Assembly (NCBI GenBank): GCA_963822175.1
Contig: CAWGGJ010000012.1
Location: forward strand, 1-64,000
Source: FEB-25 sp963822175
GTDB lineage: Bacteria; Chloroflexota; Anaerolineae; Anaerolineales; UBA4823
Length of the DNA stretch: 64,000 nucleotides
Direction of reading: 5' to 3'
The first letter of the stretch is position 1. Each line of letters opens with the position of its first letter. Under the pieces are notes generated by a model, which saw only the letters and a list, made by a program, of their open reading frames with translations, was not told the DNA's origin and ran no database searches. This document shows, one piece after another, positions 36,056 to 45,990 of this stretch. The position numbers and the translations under genes were made by a program.

Positions 36056-36610
36056 CTAGGATTTCTTTAGTTTATCCAAATACTTCTTTCGAAACTTAGA
36101 TACCTTGGGAGCGATCACCGCCATGCAATACCCCTGGTAGGGGTTACGTTTGAAGTACTCCTGGTGGTACTCTTCAGCCGGGTAAAAGGTATCAATTGGG
36201 GTGAGTTCGGTCACAATCGGCTTAGCCCAGACTTTTTCATTCTCCATTTGATGGATGACCTGTTCAGCAATGGCCTTCTGTTCCGGGTTGTGGTAAAAGA
36301 TGGCAGATCGGTATTGGGTGCCCACATCCGCTCCCTGGCGGTTCAGGGTGGTCGGGTCGTGGATGGTGAAAAACACCTCCAGGAGCTCACGGTAGCTGAT
36401 CAGCCCTGGGTCAAAAGTCACCTGGACCACCTCGGCATGCCCTGTTTCTCCTGTACATACCGCTTTGTAGGAGGGATTGCTCACCTGCCCTCCGGAATAT
36501 CCCGACACAACATCCAGCACCCCCTTTAGTTCATCATAAACCGCTTCAAGACACCAGAAGCAGCCTCCTGCAAGTGTAACCACTTCATAAGAATTTTGAT
36601 CCTTCTTCAT
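36056..36610 (-). CDS. msrA: Peptide methionine-(S)-sulfoxide reductase
   Basis: 184 residues. The catalytic motif GGCFWCLEAVYDELKGV carries Cys17, and YSGGQVSNPSYKAVCTGETGHAE and DPTTLNRQGADVGTQYRS are MsrA hallmarks. A further Cys in GYCMAVIAPK near the C terminus is the probable resolving residue. It repairs oxidised methionine with thioredoxin. A TATAAT-like box and a short leader precede it. Confidence 0.96.
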   Translation of the reverse strand: MKKDQNSYEVVTLAGGCFWCLEAVYDELKGVLDVVSGYSGGQVSNPSYKAVCTGETGHAEVVQVTFDPGLISYRELLEVFFTIHDPTTLNRQGADVGTQYRSAIFYHNPEQKAIAEQVIHQMENEKVWAKPIVTELTPIDTFYPAEEYHQEYFKRNPYQGYCMAVIAPKVSKFRKKYLDKLKKS

Positions 36611-36794
36611 ATATCATCACCTATAGAATATTTGGATAGATTATATCTTGTTTCTGAAAAGTAAACATTTATGGATTATTAATCTAATAATACCACTAAT
36701 ATTATCTACTAAGTCGTATAATAGCGAGTTAAATTCAAACTTACCAGCACATTACCATAATATGGATTTGTGCTGAGCAAGCAAGGAGGTATCC

Positions 36795-37733
36795 ATGGAA
36801 ACAAAAACACCAAACCGCCTGGTCCTTGTTGCTTTTATTCTAACAATCGTATTCGCTGGCACCAATGCCATTGCGGTGCGTTACAGTAATGTCGAGCTGT
36901 CACCTTTTTTCGGGGCAGGCATTCGGTTTTTTCTGGCCTCACTGATCCTCTTCGTTGTAGTACGGGCAATGCGCCTGCCACTGCCGCGGGGGAGAAGTCT
37001 GCAGGGGGTTTTAATTTACGGCATTTTAGGCACCGGTATAAACTACGCCTTCCTGTACTGGGCACTTGAGCACATCCAAGCAGGTCTAACCATGACTATA
37101 TTGGCACTCACCCCACTGCTGACATTTATATTCGCCTGGGCTCACAAGCAGGAAGCTTTCCGGTGGAAGGCTGTGTTTGGCTCCCTGTTGGCACTAGCAG
37201 GAATTGGCGTGATCGCCTGGGATCAATTAAGTGTCAACGCGCCTTTGCTCCCAATTCTTGCCGTGGCAGCTGCAGCTGCTTGTTTTGCTGAATCGACGGT
37301 ATTTATAAAAAATTACCCCAAAGCCCATCCCGTCACCACGAATGCGATCTCACTCCTTACGGGGTCTATACTTCTGTTCATATTTTCAGCAATATCAAGG
37401 GAAACACCCAGTTTGCCAACCTTACCCGCTACCTGGGGTGCCCTATTTTATTTAATCATCTTCGGTTCGGTGATCGTATTTGTGCTGTCGCTCTATGTAA
37501 TTCAACACTGGACAGCTTCAGCCAGTTCTTACATATTCGTGCTCATGCCCATCGTTACCATCACATTGGGAGCCTTGCTGACAAAGGAGAGCATAACGGC
37601 ACCGTTTTTACTGGGGGGTGCTTTTGTCCTATCAGGCGCATATATTGGTGGGTTAGCCAATACCGACCTGTGGAAATGTTATCTTATAGGGCTATTCGCT
37701 CGCTTTAGAACACCAGCGCCAGAATGTGAATGA
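36795..37733 (+). CDS. EamA/DMT-family transporter
   Basis: 312 residues with ten predicted membrane helices in two EamA repeats; typical stretches are GAGIRFFLASLILFVVVRA, GLTMTILALTPLLTFIFAW and SSYIFVLMPIVTITLGALL. These proteins export amino acids or other small metabolites. AAGGAGGT stands 6 nt before the ATG. No neighbouring gene reveals the substrate. Confidence 0.87.
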   Translation: METKTPNRLVLVAFILTIVFAGTNAIAVRYSNVELSPFFGAGIRFFLASLILFVVVRAMRLPLPRGRSLQGVLIYGILGTGINYAFLYWALEHIQAGLTMTILALTPLLTFIFAWAHKQEAFRWKAVFGSLLALAGIGVIAWDQLSVNAPLLPILAVAAAAACFAESTVFIKNYPKAHPVTTNAISLLTGSILLFIFSAISRETPSLPTLPATWGALFYLIIFGSVIVFVLSLYVIQHWTASASSYIFVLMPIVTITLGALLTKESITAPFLLGGAFVLSGAYIGGLANTDLWKCYLIGLFARFRTPAPECE

Positions 37734-37834
37734 GGATGACTGGATATAATTAAGTATCATTGGATAGAGGAATAGGGGGTGATAAGATACTTGACCTGCG
37801 GAGCGGGGCAAGGTAAAATCAGGGCGCTTAATAT

Positions 37835-37905
37835 GCGGGCATAGCATAGTGGTAGTGCGGTAGCCTTCCAAGCTACTTAGACGGGTTCGATTCCCGTTGC
37901 CCGCT
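37835..37905 (+). tRNA. tRNA-Gly (anticodon TCC)
   Basis: Full cloverleaf: acceptor GCGGGCA/TGCCCGC, D-arm GCATAGTGGTAGTGC, anticodon stem GTAGC/GCTAC around loop CTTCCAA (anticodon TCC), and T-arm ACGGGTTCGATTCCCGT. The discriminator is T and CCA is not encoded. A TAAAAT -10-like box lies about 20 bp upstream. Confidence 0.96.
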
Positions 37906-37906
37906 C

Positions 37907-37938
37907 AAACCCACCAGGAACGGTGGGTTTTTATTTAT
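37907..37938 (+). terminator. Terminator after tRNA-Gly
   Basis: AAACCCACC and GGTGGGTTT form a perfect 9-bp stem around a 6-nt loop, followed by TTATTTAT, directly after the tRNA. Confidence 0.85.
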
Positions 37939-37977
37939 CTTGTACTTCCAACCTAACAATTCTGTGGCAGCTTCACC

Positions 37978-38010
37978 AAACCTGGATACTTTTTGTATTC
38001 AGGTTTTTTT
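37978..38010 (+). terminator. Second terminator-like hairpin
   Basis: AAACCTG-GATAC and GTAT-TCAGGTTT pair around a T5 loop with one mismatch, and a T-run follows. It lies 70 bp before the ABC permease operon and would insulate that operon from upstream transcription. No gene is evident between the two hairpins. Confidence 0.6.
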
Positions 38011-38019
38011 ATGAACTAT

Positions 38020-38039
38020 TATGCTACACTACTTGTAGT
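38020..38039 (+). promoter_or_regulatory. Palindromic operator-like site at the ABC permease promoter
   Basis: A -10-like TATGCT (38020-38025) is followed directly by the palindrome ACTAC-TT-GTAGT (38028-38039). A repressor bound there would cover the transcription start. The half-site resembles those of BlaI/CopY-type repressors, but no regulator gene is adjacent. Confidence 0.35.
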
Positions 38040-38084
38040 AATAAAGACAACCATCAACAAGAAAATCGAAATACCGGGTAATCA

Positions 38085-41000
38085 ATGGCGTTTTTTCTAA
38101 AAAGGACGCTTCACCGCTGGCATATCTTATTGACCCTGGCACTGGGTGTTATTCTTGCCACAGCAATGCTGGTGAGTGGCCCGTTGCTGGTGGATGCGGT
38201 GATGAATTTCGCCCTGCCTTACAAGCTGCGCGACCCCGACCCGCTGACCAACAACCTGCGTATCACCACCCATGCTGAGGTTGAGCAAAATGATTACCAG
38301 TCGCTGGATGACCAGCTACGGGCTATCTTTTCGCAACGGCTCGGCTCCCACATCGACCAGGTAAACGGTATTGGGGTCTCCGGGTGGGGATACCCCTGGG
38401 TTAACGGGCAGCTATCCAGAGACCAACGCATTGCCATCAGTTCTTATGAAAAATTTCCTGACAATATCAAACTCATAGCAGGTGGCTGGCCTTCGGGACC
38501 AGCATTGCAAAATAATGTCCTGCAGGTGGTTGTCAGCGAGGAGTTTGCCCAAGCTTATGGACTACAGGTGGGTGATCAGCTACCATTAAGCAGGACCTTG
38601 ACTGAAAACAACCCATCGTATTGGCTGTCTATAGGGGGAATAGCCATCCCCACCGACCCACGATCGGCGTACTGGTTTGGGCAGTACAGCCCCATGCAAA
38701 ACCAAGCTGCAGACCGGTGGACTTCCCAATTCAATGTCTTCGTTCCTGAAGAGCAGTTCCTTGCGGTTAGTGAACAGCTTTACCCTTCCCTTAGGAGAAT
38801 GCTTAGCTGGAATGTTTTGATTGATCCTGCCAGCTTTCGAGTGGGTGATATCTCACCCACCCGAACCCAGATCAACCTTCTGAGAGGCGACCTGAAGGAG
38901 CTGCCAAATTCGTTCAGCATTGAAACAAAATTAGACCAGACCCTATTAAAATTCACCGCCCAGGAGAAAATTGTGCGCATCACCATGTATGTGCTCATAG
39001 CCGAAATTCTCCTACTGGCCCTGTATTACGTATCGATGATGTCATCGATCTCCACACAACTTACTGAGGGTGAGACTTCCACTTTATCCAGCCGGGGTGC
39101 ATCGTATAGCCAGCTTTTTCAAATTCAAGCCTCAGATGCCTTAATAATCAGCGCGGCATCCCTGGTGATCGGGCCAATACTGGCTATGCTGATGGTGTGG
39201 TGCCTATCGAAGTACGGACCCCTGGCAGATATTGCCCTGGCTGATTGGAGCTTCTCCATGACCCCCACTGCCTGGGCTGCAGCCATGGTGAGTGTGATCG
39301 TCTGCATCCTAGGCATGGTGTTACCCATCCGGTCAGCTGCAAAACGCAGTGTGGTCGCCTATTCCCGCTCTATCAGTCGTGCGGATCGCCCTCCATGGTG
39401 GCAGAGGGTGTACCTGGATGTGTTTATCCTGGTCACCGCGCTGGTGCTGCTCTGGCGGATGAGGTTTTATGGCAGTTTGGCATCGAGCACGGGTGCTGGG
39501 CGGGTGGATTGGCTACTGATCCTATCCCCCCTGGTCCTGCTCCTGGGAACAGCCACGATCATGCTGCGCGTGTTCCCACCCGTCCTGCGGACGATATCCC
39601 GTATCACCGCACGCGGCAAGGGTATAACCACTCCCCTGGCCTTCTTGCAGACATCGCGCAGCCCGGCGCATGTCGCCCGGCTTGTGCTGCTACTCACTTT
39701 AACCATGGCAATGGGTATCCTGGCATCCGGGATCAATGCCACGCTAAATGGAAGCGAATACGAGCGCACTTTCTACGCCACCGGTAGTGACTTACGGTTG
39801 AAATTCAGTGGCCTACTGCCAATTCACGACCTCAACCGCACACCAGGGGTAAATGCCACCAGCGTGGTCTGGCGTGGGGCAGGCAGCAGCAATGTGCGCA
39901 TTCACGATGTCATTCCCACATTTGACGTCCTGGCAATCGAGCCCTATTCGTTTTCACATGTCACCCGCTACCGCCCTGATTATTCCGAACAGCCAATGGG
40001 TGAACTGCTGGGCAAGCTTGCATCCGACGTTGACCCCAAGGGGGGCAACCTTATCCCACTCCCCGGAAAGCCAGGTCACCTGGGTTTATGGATCTATGAT
40101 TGGACACTACAAAACCCCGCCGATCCCACTGGCGATCAACTACTGGATAACCTGATGATCAACGCCAAGCTGCAGACGGCTGATAACCAAGTGATCATGG
40201 TCAGGCTCATATCGGTCACGCCTGATACGCCCTCGGAAGACCCTCAATGGGTTTATTTTAATGCAGTTGTACCCGAGTTATCACCCGAAAGCTATCCATT
40301 ATCCTTCCATTCTTTCTGGTACACGTCCTCCCGGACGCTGGAATCACAAGCGCCAATCAACCTGCTCCTGGATGACCTCTCGGTCATCGACTCTGGCAGT
40401 GGAGAAACCCACATTTTTGAGGATTTTGAGGTAATTAAGCGTATCTGGAATACAAATAGCCCAAACAGCCCGATATATTTTTCGAAATCGCTCCCCACGC
40501 ACAGCGGAGATGCCAGCCTGCTGTTAATCCTTCCAATGCAGGTCAATACATCAGGCTACGCGCTCATGCCAGTCAGCACCGACAGAGATAATCCGCTTTC
40601 TGCACTATTCAGTAAAGAACTGCTCACGCTCACTGAGATAAAAGTCGGAGATACTTTTATTGGTAACATCCAGGGCAGACGAATGCCGATCAAAGTCATC
40701 GGATCGATAGAGTATTTCCCCACACTTTACGATAAACCAGGGCGTGGTTTCATGATCGTCCCCAGGGACGAGCTGCTTTATAAGATCAATATGAACGACC
40801 GGATGCCAGCCAACCCAAACGAAATCTGGATCGATACCCAGGATGAACAAATTTCCAACCAGATCCAGGGCGGTTTTTCCAACGCCCTCCAGGTCTGGGA
40901 ATTTGGCACCGAGCGCCGGATCCTCAAGGCAGATGGACTGACCCTGGGCTTGCGAAGTGCAACATTTCTGGCCTATCTATTAACGACCGTGCTCAGCCTG

Positions 41001-41372
41001 GTGGGTTTTGCCACGTATTTTTATATGAGTGCCCGTCAACGCGAGATGCAGTTCGGCATTTTACGCTCACTGGGCATGTCCCCCGGGCAGCTGTATGGGT
41101 GGCTGTTATTGGAACAGGTCATCATGATCCTAGCTGGGCTGACATTGGGCACGATCTTTGGGATGATGCTCAATAAGCTCATCCTTCCTGGGTTGCCGAT
41201 ATCATTTGGGGACCGCCCTGCGATACCCCCTTTCTTACCACTCGAAAACTGGAACGCAGTATTTACTTTGTACTTGATCCTCTTAATTGCATTTTTAGCT
41301 ACGCTTGGCATTGCGACCGGTTTACTGTGGCGGTCAAACCTCCACCGCGCCATCAAAATCGGGCAGGAATGA
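38085..41372 (+). CDS. FtsX/MacB-type ABC exporter permease, large
   Basis: 1095 residues. An N-terminal membrane helix (ILLTLALGVILATAMLVSG) and large extracytoplasmic domain are followed by a first helix block (~300-480), a second extracytoplasmic domain (~560-930) and a C-terminal helix block with YFYMSARQREMQFGILRSLGMSPGQL, of which FGILRSLGMS is the FtsX coupling motif. It thus has two FtsX halves. It is followed by a similar permease and by a two-NBD ATPase, so the three form one exporter. Probable cargo: lipid, lipoprotein or peptide; unknown. Confidence 0.85.
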   Translation: MAFFLKRTLHRWHILLTLALGVILATAMLVSGPLLVDAVMNFALPYKLRDPDPLTNNLRITTHAEVEQNDYQSLDDQLRAIFSQRLGSHIDQVNGIGVSGWGYPWVNGQLSRDQRIAISSYEKFPDNIKLIAGGWPSGPALQNNVLQVVVSEEFAQAYGLQVGDQLPLSRTLTENNPSYWLSIGGIAIPTDPRSAYWFGQYSPMQNQAADRWTSQFNVFVPEEQFLAVSEQLYPSLRRMLSWNVLIDPASFRVGDISPTRTQINLLRGDLKELPNSFSIETKLDQTLLKFTAQEKIVRITMYVLIAEILLLALYYVSMMSSISTQLTEGETSTLSSRGASYSQLFQIQASDALIISAASLVIGPILAMLMVWCLSKYGPLADIALADWSFSMTPTAWAAAMVSVIVCILGMVLPIRSAAKRSVVAYSRSISRADRPPWWQRVYLDVFILVTALVLLWRMRFYGSLASSTGAGRVDWLLILSPLVLLLGTATIMLRVFPPVLRTISRITARGKGITTPLAFLQTSRSPAHVARLVLLLTLTMAMGILASGINATLNGSEYERTFYATGSDLRLKFSGLLPIHDLNRTPGVNATSVVWRGAGSSNVRIHDVIPTFDVLAIEPYSFSHVTRYRPDYSEQPMGELLGKLASDVDPKGGNLIPLPGKPGHLGLWIYDWTLQNPADPTGDQLLDNLMINAKLQTADNQVIMVRLISVTPDTPSEDPQWVYFNAVVPELSPESYPLSFHSFWYTSSRTLESQAPINLLLDDLSVIDSGSGETHIFEDFEVIKRIWNTNSPNSPIYFSKSLPTHSGDASLLLILPMQVNTSGYALMPVSTDRDNPLSALFSKELLTLTEIKVGDTFIGNIQGRRMPIKVIGSIEYFPTLYDKPGRGFMIVPRDELLYKINMNDRMPANPNEIWIDTQDEQISNQIQGGFSNALQVWEFGTERRILKADGLTLGLRSATFLAYLLTTVLSLVGFATYFYMSARQREMQFGILRSLGMSPGQLYGWLLLEQVIMILAGLTLGTIFGMMLNKLILPGLPISFGDRPAIPPFLPLENWNAVFTLYLILLIAFLATLGIATGLLWRSNLHRAIKIGQE

Positions 41373-41391
41373 GCAGGAAAGGTCATCCACC

Positions 41392-44133
41392 ATGATGTTT
41401 AAATTCTCCCTTTCCCGCCTGCTGCGCCATTGGAAGCTTAATCTACCGGTACTTCTCGGGTTAACGCTAGCGTCGGCACTGTTGATGTGCATCCCCGGTT
41501 ACGCCGATATAACCGCCCATTTATCTCTGCGGCAGTCTTTTCAGGATCAGACCCCGGTGAGCCGAAATATCGAGGTTACAGCCGACTCGAGCGTTATGAC
41601 AGCTAGACTGAACGCCTATATCATGGAAGCGTTTGGAGACCTGATCACCTCCCGGCTGGCAGTACAAAAGATCGAATTCCAATCCAGTCCAAGCGCGCCT
41701 ATCATAGCGATCGATCCTGGCGATCACATAAATCCAAACGGGTTGATTGCTTGGTCTTTTGACCGGACTGACGGTCTACTGCGCACCGTGGAGGGCAGTT
41801 TTCCGGATTTCTCCAGGCCTTATACGCGTGAGGAGATCCAGCGCGCCATGACTCAGCTCCCGGTGATCCAGGCAGCAGTTTCAAAAGAAGTGGCCAACCG
41901 GGTAAATTTACACCTCGGAGACGTGCTGGTTGAAGCCGGTGGTTATAAATTTCAAATCGTGGGGATCATCGAACAAGTGGATCCTCATAGCGACATCTGG
42001 TGGGGTGATGCCTCCCCATTTAACGTCACCTTCCTGCCTGGAACAAACGAAGATACGATCATCGTCCCGGTAATCATCGACCCGCAAGCCATACAGGAAT
42101 ACTTTTTAGGTTACAGCCGGGTATGGCGATATCTCGTCGACAATAGCCTGATCACCCCGGAAACTAACGAGATGTGGGAGGAGAAATTGCTCTCCTTGAA
42201 AACCCTGCTCCAGAAAAACCATGCACAGATCATCTCAGACATCCCGGGCTTATTGTTAACTTTCCGTAACAACCTGGCCACCAACCGCATGGTACTGCTT
42301 TTATTGGGCACACAGTCATTTATATTCATACTCTATACACTGATCCTGATCGCATCCTCAGTTTTGGAACGTACACAAGGGGAGATATCCACCATGGTGG
42401 GCAGAGGTGCAAGCAGCTGGCAGCTGATTAGGATGCATGCCTTCGAGACAGGTATTCTGGCTGCCCTGGCTGGTTTCGTCCTAGCGCCGATTGTGTCATC
42501 CTTGTTCTTCAATATCTGGTCGCTAGTGACCGGCACAAGCTACCATCCAGAATTGTCGGTTGAATCGCTGCTTTACGCAGCCGCTGGAGCAACCCTGGGT
42601 TGGCTTTGCCTGGTGCTGGGGATGATACCGATGATCAGACGCAGCATCCTTGAATGGAGATACAAGTTATCCCGACCCGAAGCGCCAAGTCGCTGGTCGA
42701 AAATCTATCTTGATGCGTTCCTGGTGGTCCTGGGAGGCATCGTATTCTGGCAGCTCAGCACAAGTGGTTCTTTTGTATATTCACGGCTGCGCGAAGCCCC
42801 TCAAGCAGACCCGCTGCTGTTACTAAGCCCCACCATCCTGCTGATCGCGATCTCATTGGTCCTGCTGAGGATATTCCCATATATATTGAATGGATTTGCA
42901 TGGATGGCGAGATCATTGCGCGGCATTGTGCTCCCGATTGGATTATCACGCATCGCCCGCAATCCCGGTCGTTATAATCAAATCGTCATCATGGTCGGTG
43001 CTGCGTTCGGCCTGATGATATTCATGACCACATATGATATCTCACTGACCACTAACCAGCGAGCGCTAGCCCACTACCAGAGCGGCGCTGACCTGCGCAT
43101 TGCAACAGGCAATCTGGATATCACTGAGTTAGAGCAGCATCCCGGGGTAATCAGTGCATCACAAGCCATACGCATGAGGTTGTCGACGAACACTGGGAAC
43201 CAGCTTACCCTGCTCGCACTGGACAGCAAGTCATTTCCTGAAGTAGCCTTCTACCCATCCGGGATGACTAATTTATCGATGGAAGCCATTACCCGGGTTC
43301 TGAGCTCAGATACAGCCCAATCACAATCTAGCACGATCGCTGATCCAAACCAGGCTAACATCCCGGCGATACCGGCGGTTTACTCGCTATCTGCCCTGCC
43401 TGCCAACAAGGGGATCGGTGATACCATGCAGGTATTAATCCAGGGCTTCCCTGTCAACCTGATCGTCCGCGGTATCATCGCTGATTTTCCCACTGTGAGC
43501 AATGCATATCTATTAGTTGATATAGCAACGCTACAAAGCGTGATCGATCTCAATTCTCCTGTGTTCCATAACATGCAGGAAACCTGGCTGGGGACAGATC
43601 CATCCGTGCACAGGGCATTAGTAGCAGAGCTATCACAGGAGACCACCATCCTGAGTAACGCCCAAGCTGAACTACAGAATTACCAAAACAATGCCTTCAC
43701 CGAGGGGGCCAGGCGGGCATTTACTTTAAATACAGCTATACTGGCAGTCTTATCTATCGCTGGTTTTGTGCTGTTGAATTATTTTTCTGCCCAACAAAGG
43801 CTGTATGAATTTGGGATCCTGCGCGCCAACGGCATGTCGGTCTGGCAGGTAATCATATTATTGATATGCGAGGGAGTGTTGGTGATGTTCTCAGGGCTGG
43901 TGGTTGGGGCTGGGATCGGGTTTGGGCTGGTCCATTCAATGAAGGTTTTCTTGAATACCGCATTAGCAAAAGCATTTCCTGGTGCTGTTGTCTACGAGAT
44001 CATCCTTGACTGGTCGAGGATCAGAGGTCTTACCAGTATCTTAATTTTTGCATATTTCCTGGCTACCTTATTGTTTATCATCATCCTGGTAAAAAGTGGT
44101 GTCCACAGGGTGATTAAGATCGGAGAAGAATAA
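41392..44133 (+). CDS. FtsX/MacB-type ABC exporter permease, second subunit
   Basis: About 913 residues from the ATG at 41392 (or the next codon). It has the same layout as its upstream neighbour: N-terminal helix, extracytoplasmic domain, helix block with GEISTMVGRGASSWQLIRMH, second extracytoplasmic domain, and C-terminal helices with YEFGILRANGMSVWQVI. It ends 2 nt before the ATPase gene. It probably forms a heterodimer with the 1095-residue permease. Confidence 0.85.
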   Translation: MMFKFSLSRLLRHWKLNLPVLLGLTLASALLMCIPGYADITAHLSLRQSFQDQTPVSRNIEVTADSSVMTARLNAYIMEAFGDLITSRLAVQKIEFQSSPSAPIIAIDPGDHINPNGLIAWSFDRTDGLLRTVEGSFPDFSRPYTREEIQRAMTQLPVIQAAVSKEVANRVNLHLGDVLVEAGGYKFQIVGIIEQVDPHSDIWWGDASPFNVTFLPGTNEDTIIVPVIIDPQAIQEYFLGYSRVWRYLVDNSLITPETNEMWEEKLLSLKTLLQKNHAQIISDIPGLLLTFRNNLATNRMVLLLLGTQSFIFILYTLILIASSVLERTQGEISTMVGRGASSWQLIRMHAFETGILAALAGFVLAPIVSSLFFNIWSLVTGTSYHPELSVESLLYAAAGATLGWLCLVLGMIPMIRRSILEWRYKLSRPEAPSRWSKIYLDAFLVVLGGIVFWQLSTSGSFVYSRLREAPQADPLLLLSPTILLIAISLVLLRIFPYILNGFAWMARSLRGIVLPIGLSRIARNPGRYNQIVIMVGAAFGLMIFMTTYDISLTTNQRALAHYQSGADLRIATGNLDITELEQHPGVISASQAIRMRLSTNTGNQLTLLALDSKSFPEVAFYPSGMTNLSMEAITRVLSSDTAQSQSSTIADPNQANIPAIPAVYSLSALPANKGIGDTMQVLIQGFPVNLIVRGIIADFPTVSNAYLLVDIATLQSVIDLNSPVFHNMQETWLGTDPSVHRALVAELSQETTILSNAQAELQNYQNNAFTEGARRAFTLNTAILAVLSIAGFVLLNYFSAQQRLYEFGILRANGMSVWQVIILLICEGVLVMFSGLVVGAGIGFGLVHSMKVFLNTALAKAFPGAVVYEIILDWSRIRGLTSILIFAYFLATLLFIIILVKSGVHRVIKIGEE

Positions 44134-44135
44134 AG

Positions 44136-45752
44136 ATGAAACCTGAGCCGTTCGTCCATTGCAGTAACCTGGTCAAGATATACAAAATCGCTGACCTGGA
44201 GGTCGTTGCATTGCAAGGGCTCGACCTTGAAGTGCAGAGCGGTGAAATCATGGCCTTGGTGGGTCCATCCGGGGCGGGCAAATCAACTTTGCTCAATGTG
44301 ATCGGAGGCCTGGATTCGCCCAGTGCAGGGATTGTCCATGTCGGAGGGCACGACCTCCTGCAGATGAATGACCGCGACCGGGTGATGTATAAAAAAGATA
44401 CCGTGGGTTTTGTGTGGCAGCAATCCGCCCGCAACCTTTTGCCGTACCTTACTGCGCTGGAGAACATTGAGCTGCCCATGATGATCAACCATGAGCCTGG
44501 AAAACAGCGGACAATAAGGGCCAGGGAGCTGCTCAAAGTGGTCGGGTTGGCAGACAGGGAGAATTTTCGCCCCGAGCAGCTTTCGGGGGGGCAGCAGCAG
44601 CGAGTGGCAGTGGCAGTAGCCCTGGCAAACAAACCGCCGCTGCTCCTGGGTGATGAGCTTACTGGTCAGATCGATTCACAATCAAGCAGACAGGTGTATG
44701 AAGCACTTCGCAAGGCGAATCAAGTCTATGGAACCACGATCATCCTTGTCACCCACGATCCAATGGTCTCGGGATTGGTCAACCGCGTGGTGGCGATCCG
44801 CGATGGCCGCACCAGCACTGAAATCAGGCGCAAGCGTGACCATGCCAGCGGGGAGATACATGAGGAGGAATGGGTCATCATCGACCGGGTCGGCCGCCTA
44901 CAGATGCCAAAAGTCTACACCGAAAAATTGCAACTATACGATCGGGTAAAAGTACGCCTTGAAGAGGATCACATCTCGGTGTGGCCTCAAAACATGGTGC
45001 GCGAGTTCATCCGCCTTCAAACCCCCGAAGCATCCAAGACGGTTACCGCAGTACAGAGCGAGATCCATTACCGGGGCCCAGCAATTGCCACCAGCGGACT
45101 GTGGCGTACTTTCACTGTAGGGCCGGAACAAATCCATGCCATCCGCGAACTGAACCTGGTCATCCCTTCCGGGAAGCTGGTTGCCATCAAGGGGAAATCC
45201 GGATCCGGCAAAACTACCCTGCTCAACCTGATCGCTGGAATCGATGACCCCACTAAGGGTGAGATTGCAATTGGTGGCAAGAAATTATCCCGCATGTCTC
45301 AGCAAGAAAAGGTCAGGCTGATCCGCAAGCAGATCGGCTTTATCTTTCAGAGTTTTGGACTACTGCCTTTCCTGACAGTCGAAGAAAATGTTGAGATCCC
45401 TCTGAGGCTGCTTCACACAAGCCGCAAGGAGCGCAATACCAAGGTCAAGGAAATGCTGGCTGTTGTAGGTTTGTCTGGCCGAGCTAATCACCGCACATAC
45501 GAATTATCGGGTGGTGAGCAGCAGAGGGTGGCAATCGCCCGTGCCCTGATCCACCAGCCGAAAATCATCCTGGCGGATGAACCGACCGGTCAGCTGGATA
45601 CAGCCACCGGCACCGGCATCATGGAATTGATGCGAGACATCGTACAAAAGACGCGTATGACCATCCTTGTTGCCAGCCATGATTCTAACGTCTGGCAGTT
45701 TGCCGACCTCACCTATGAACTCAGGGATGGTCAGCTGGTTAGCCCAGCATAA
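44136..45752 (+). CDS. Fused double ATP-binding protein of the FtsX-type exporter
   Basis: 538 residues with two complete LolD/MacB-type nucleotide-binding domains. NBD1 (~1-235): GPSGAGKSTLLN, LSGGQQQRVAVAVALA, LLLGDELTGQID. NBD2 (~315-538): GKSGSGKTTLLN, LSGGEQQRVAIARALI, ILADEPTGQLD. A ~80-residue linker joins them. Fusing both NBDs fits a heterodimeric permease pair encoded directly upstream. In NBD1 the A in VAVAVALA replaces the usual I-A-R-A, so its signature region is slightly divergent. Confidence 0.92.
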   Translation: MKPEPFVHCSNLVKIYKIADLEVVALQGLDLEVQSGEIMALVGPSGAGKSTLLNVIGGLDSPSAGIVHVGGHDLLQMNDRDRVMYKKDTVGFVWQQSARNLLPYLTALENIELPMMINHEPGKQRTIRARELLKVVGLADRENFRPEQLSGGQQQRVAVAVALANKPPLLLGDELTGQIDSQSSRQVYEALRKANQVYGTTIILVTHDPMVSGLVNRVVAIRDGRTSTEIRRKRDHASGEIHEEEWVIIDRVGRLQMPKVYTEKLQLYDRVKVRLEEDHISVWPQNMVREFIRLQTPEASKTVTAVQSEIHYRGPAIATSGLWRTFTVGPEQIHAIRELNLVIPSGKLVAIKGKSGSGKTTLLNLIAGIDDPTKGEIAIGGKKLSRMSQQEKVRLIRKQIGFIFQSFGLLPFLTVEENVEIPLRLLHTSRKERNTKVKEMLAVVGLSGRANHRTYELSGGEQQRVAIARALIHQPKIILADEPTGQLDTATGTGIMELMRDIVQKTRMTILVASHDSNVWQFADLTYELRDGQLVSPA

Positions 45753-45826
45753 AGGATGGAGAAGGTTGAACAATTAAGGGCAATTATCACCTGCTGCCAA
45801 GTTATGATAAAATAAAAACCCAACCA

Positions 45827-45901
45827 GGGCCCATAGCTCAGCGGCAGAGCGGACGGCTCATAACCGTTTGGCCGTAGGTTCGATCCCTACTGGGCCCACC
45901 A
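45827..45901 (+). tRNA. tRNA-Met (anticodon CAT)
   Basis: Acceptor GGGCCCA/TGGGCCC, anticodon loop CTCATAA (CAT), T-arm GTAGGTTCGATCCCTAC, discriminator A and encoded CCA. The first pair is G-C, not the C-A mismatch of bacterial initiators, so this is an elongator Met tRNA or an Ile tRNA with modified C34. A TAAAAT -10-like box lies about 15 bp upstream. Confidence 0.95.
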
Positions 45902-45934
45902 ACGAAAATAGCCCCTTATCGGGCTATTTTCGTT
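45901..45934. terminator. Perfect hairpin terminator, bidirectional
   Basis: AACGAAAATAGCCC (45901-45914) and its exact complement (45921-45934) form a 14-bp stem around CTTATC. With A-rich and T-rich flanks within the stem it can end transcription of the tRNA (plus) and of the cyclic-nucleotide-binding-like gene (minus). Confidence 0.8.
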
Positions 45935-45990
45935 ATAGATCGAAGTGTTATTTAAATATTAATTCCAAGGGACCTAATACTCAAAAACCT

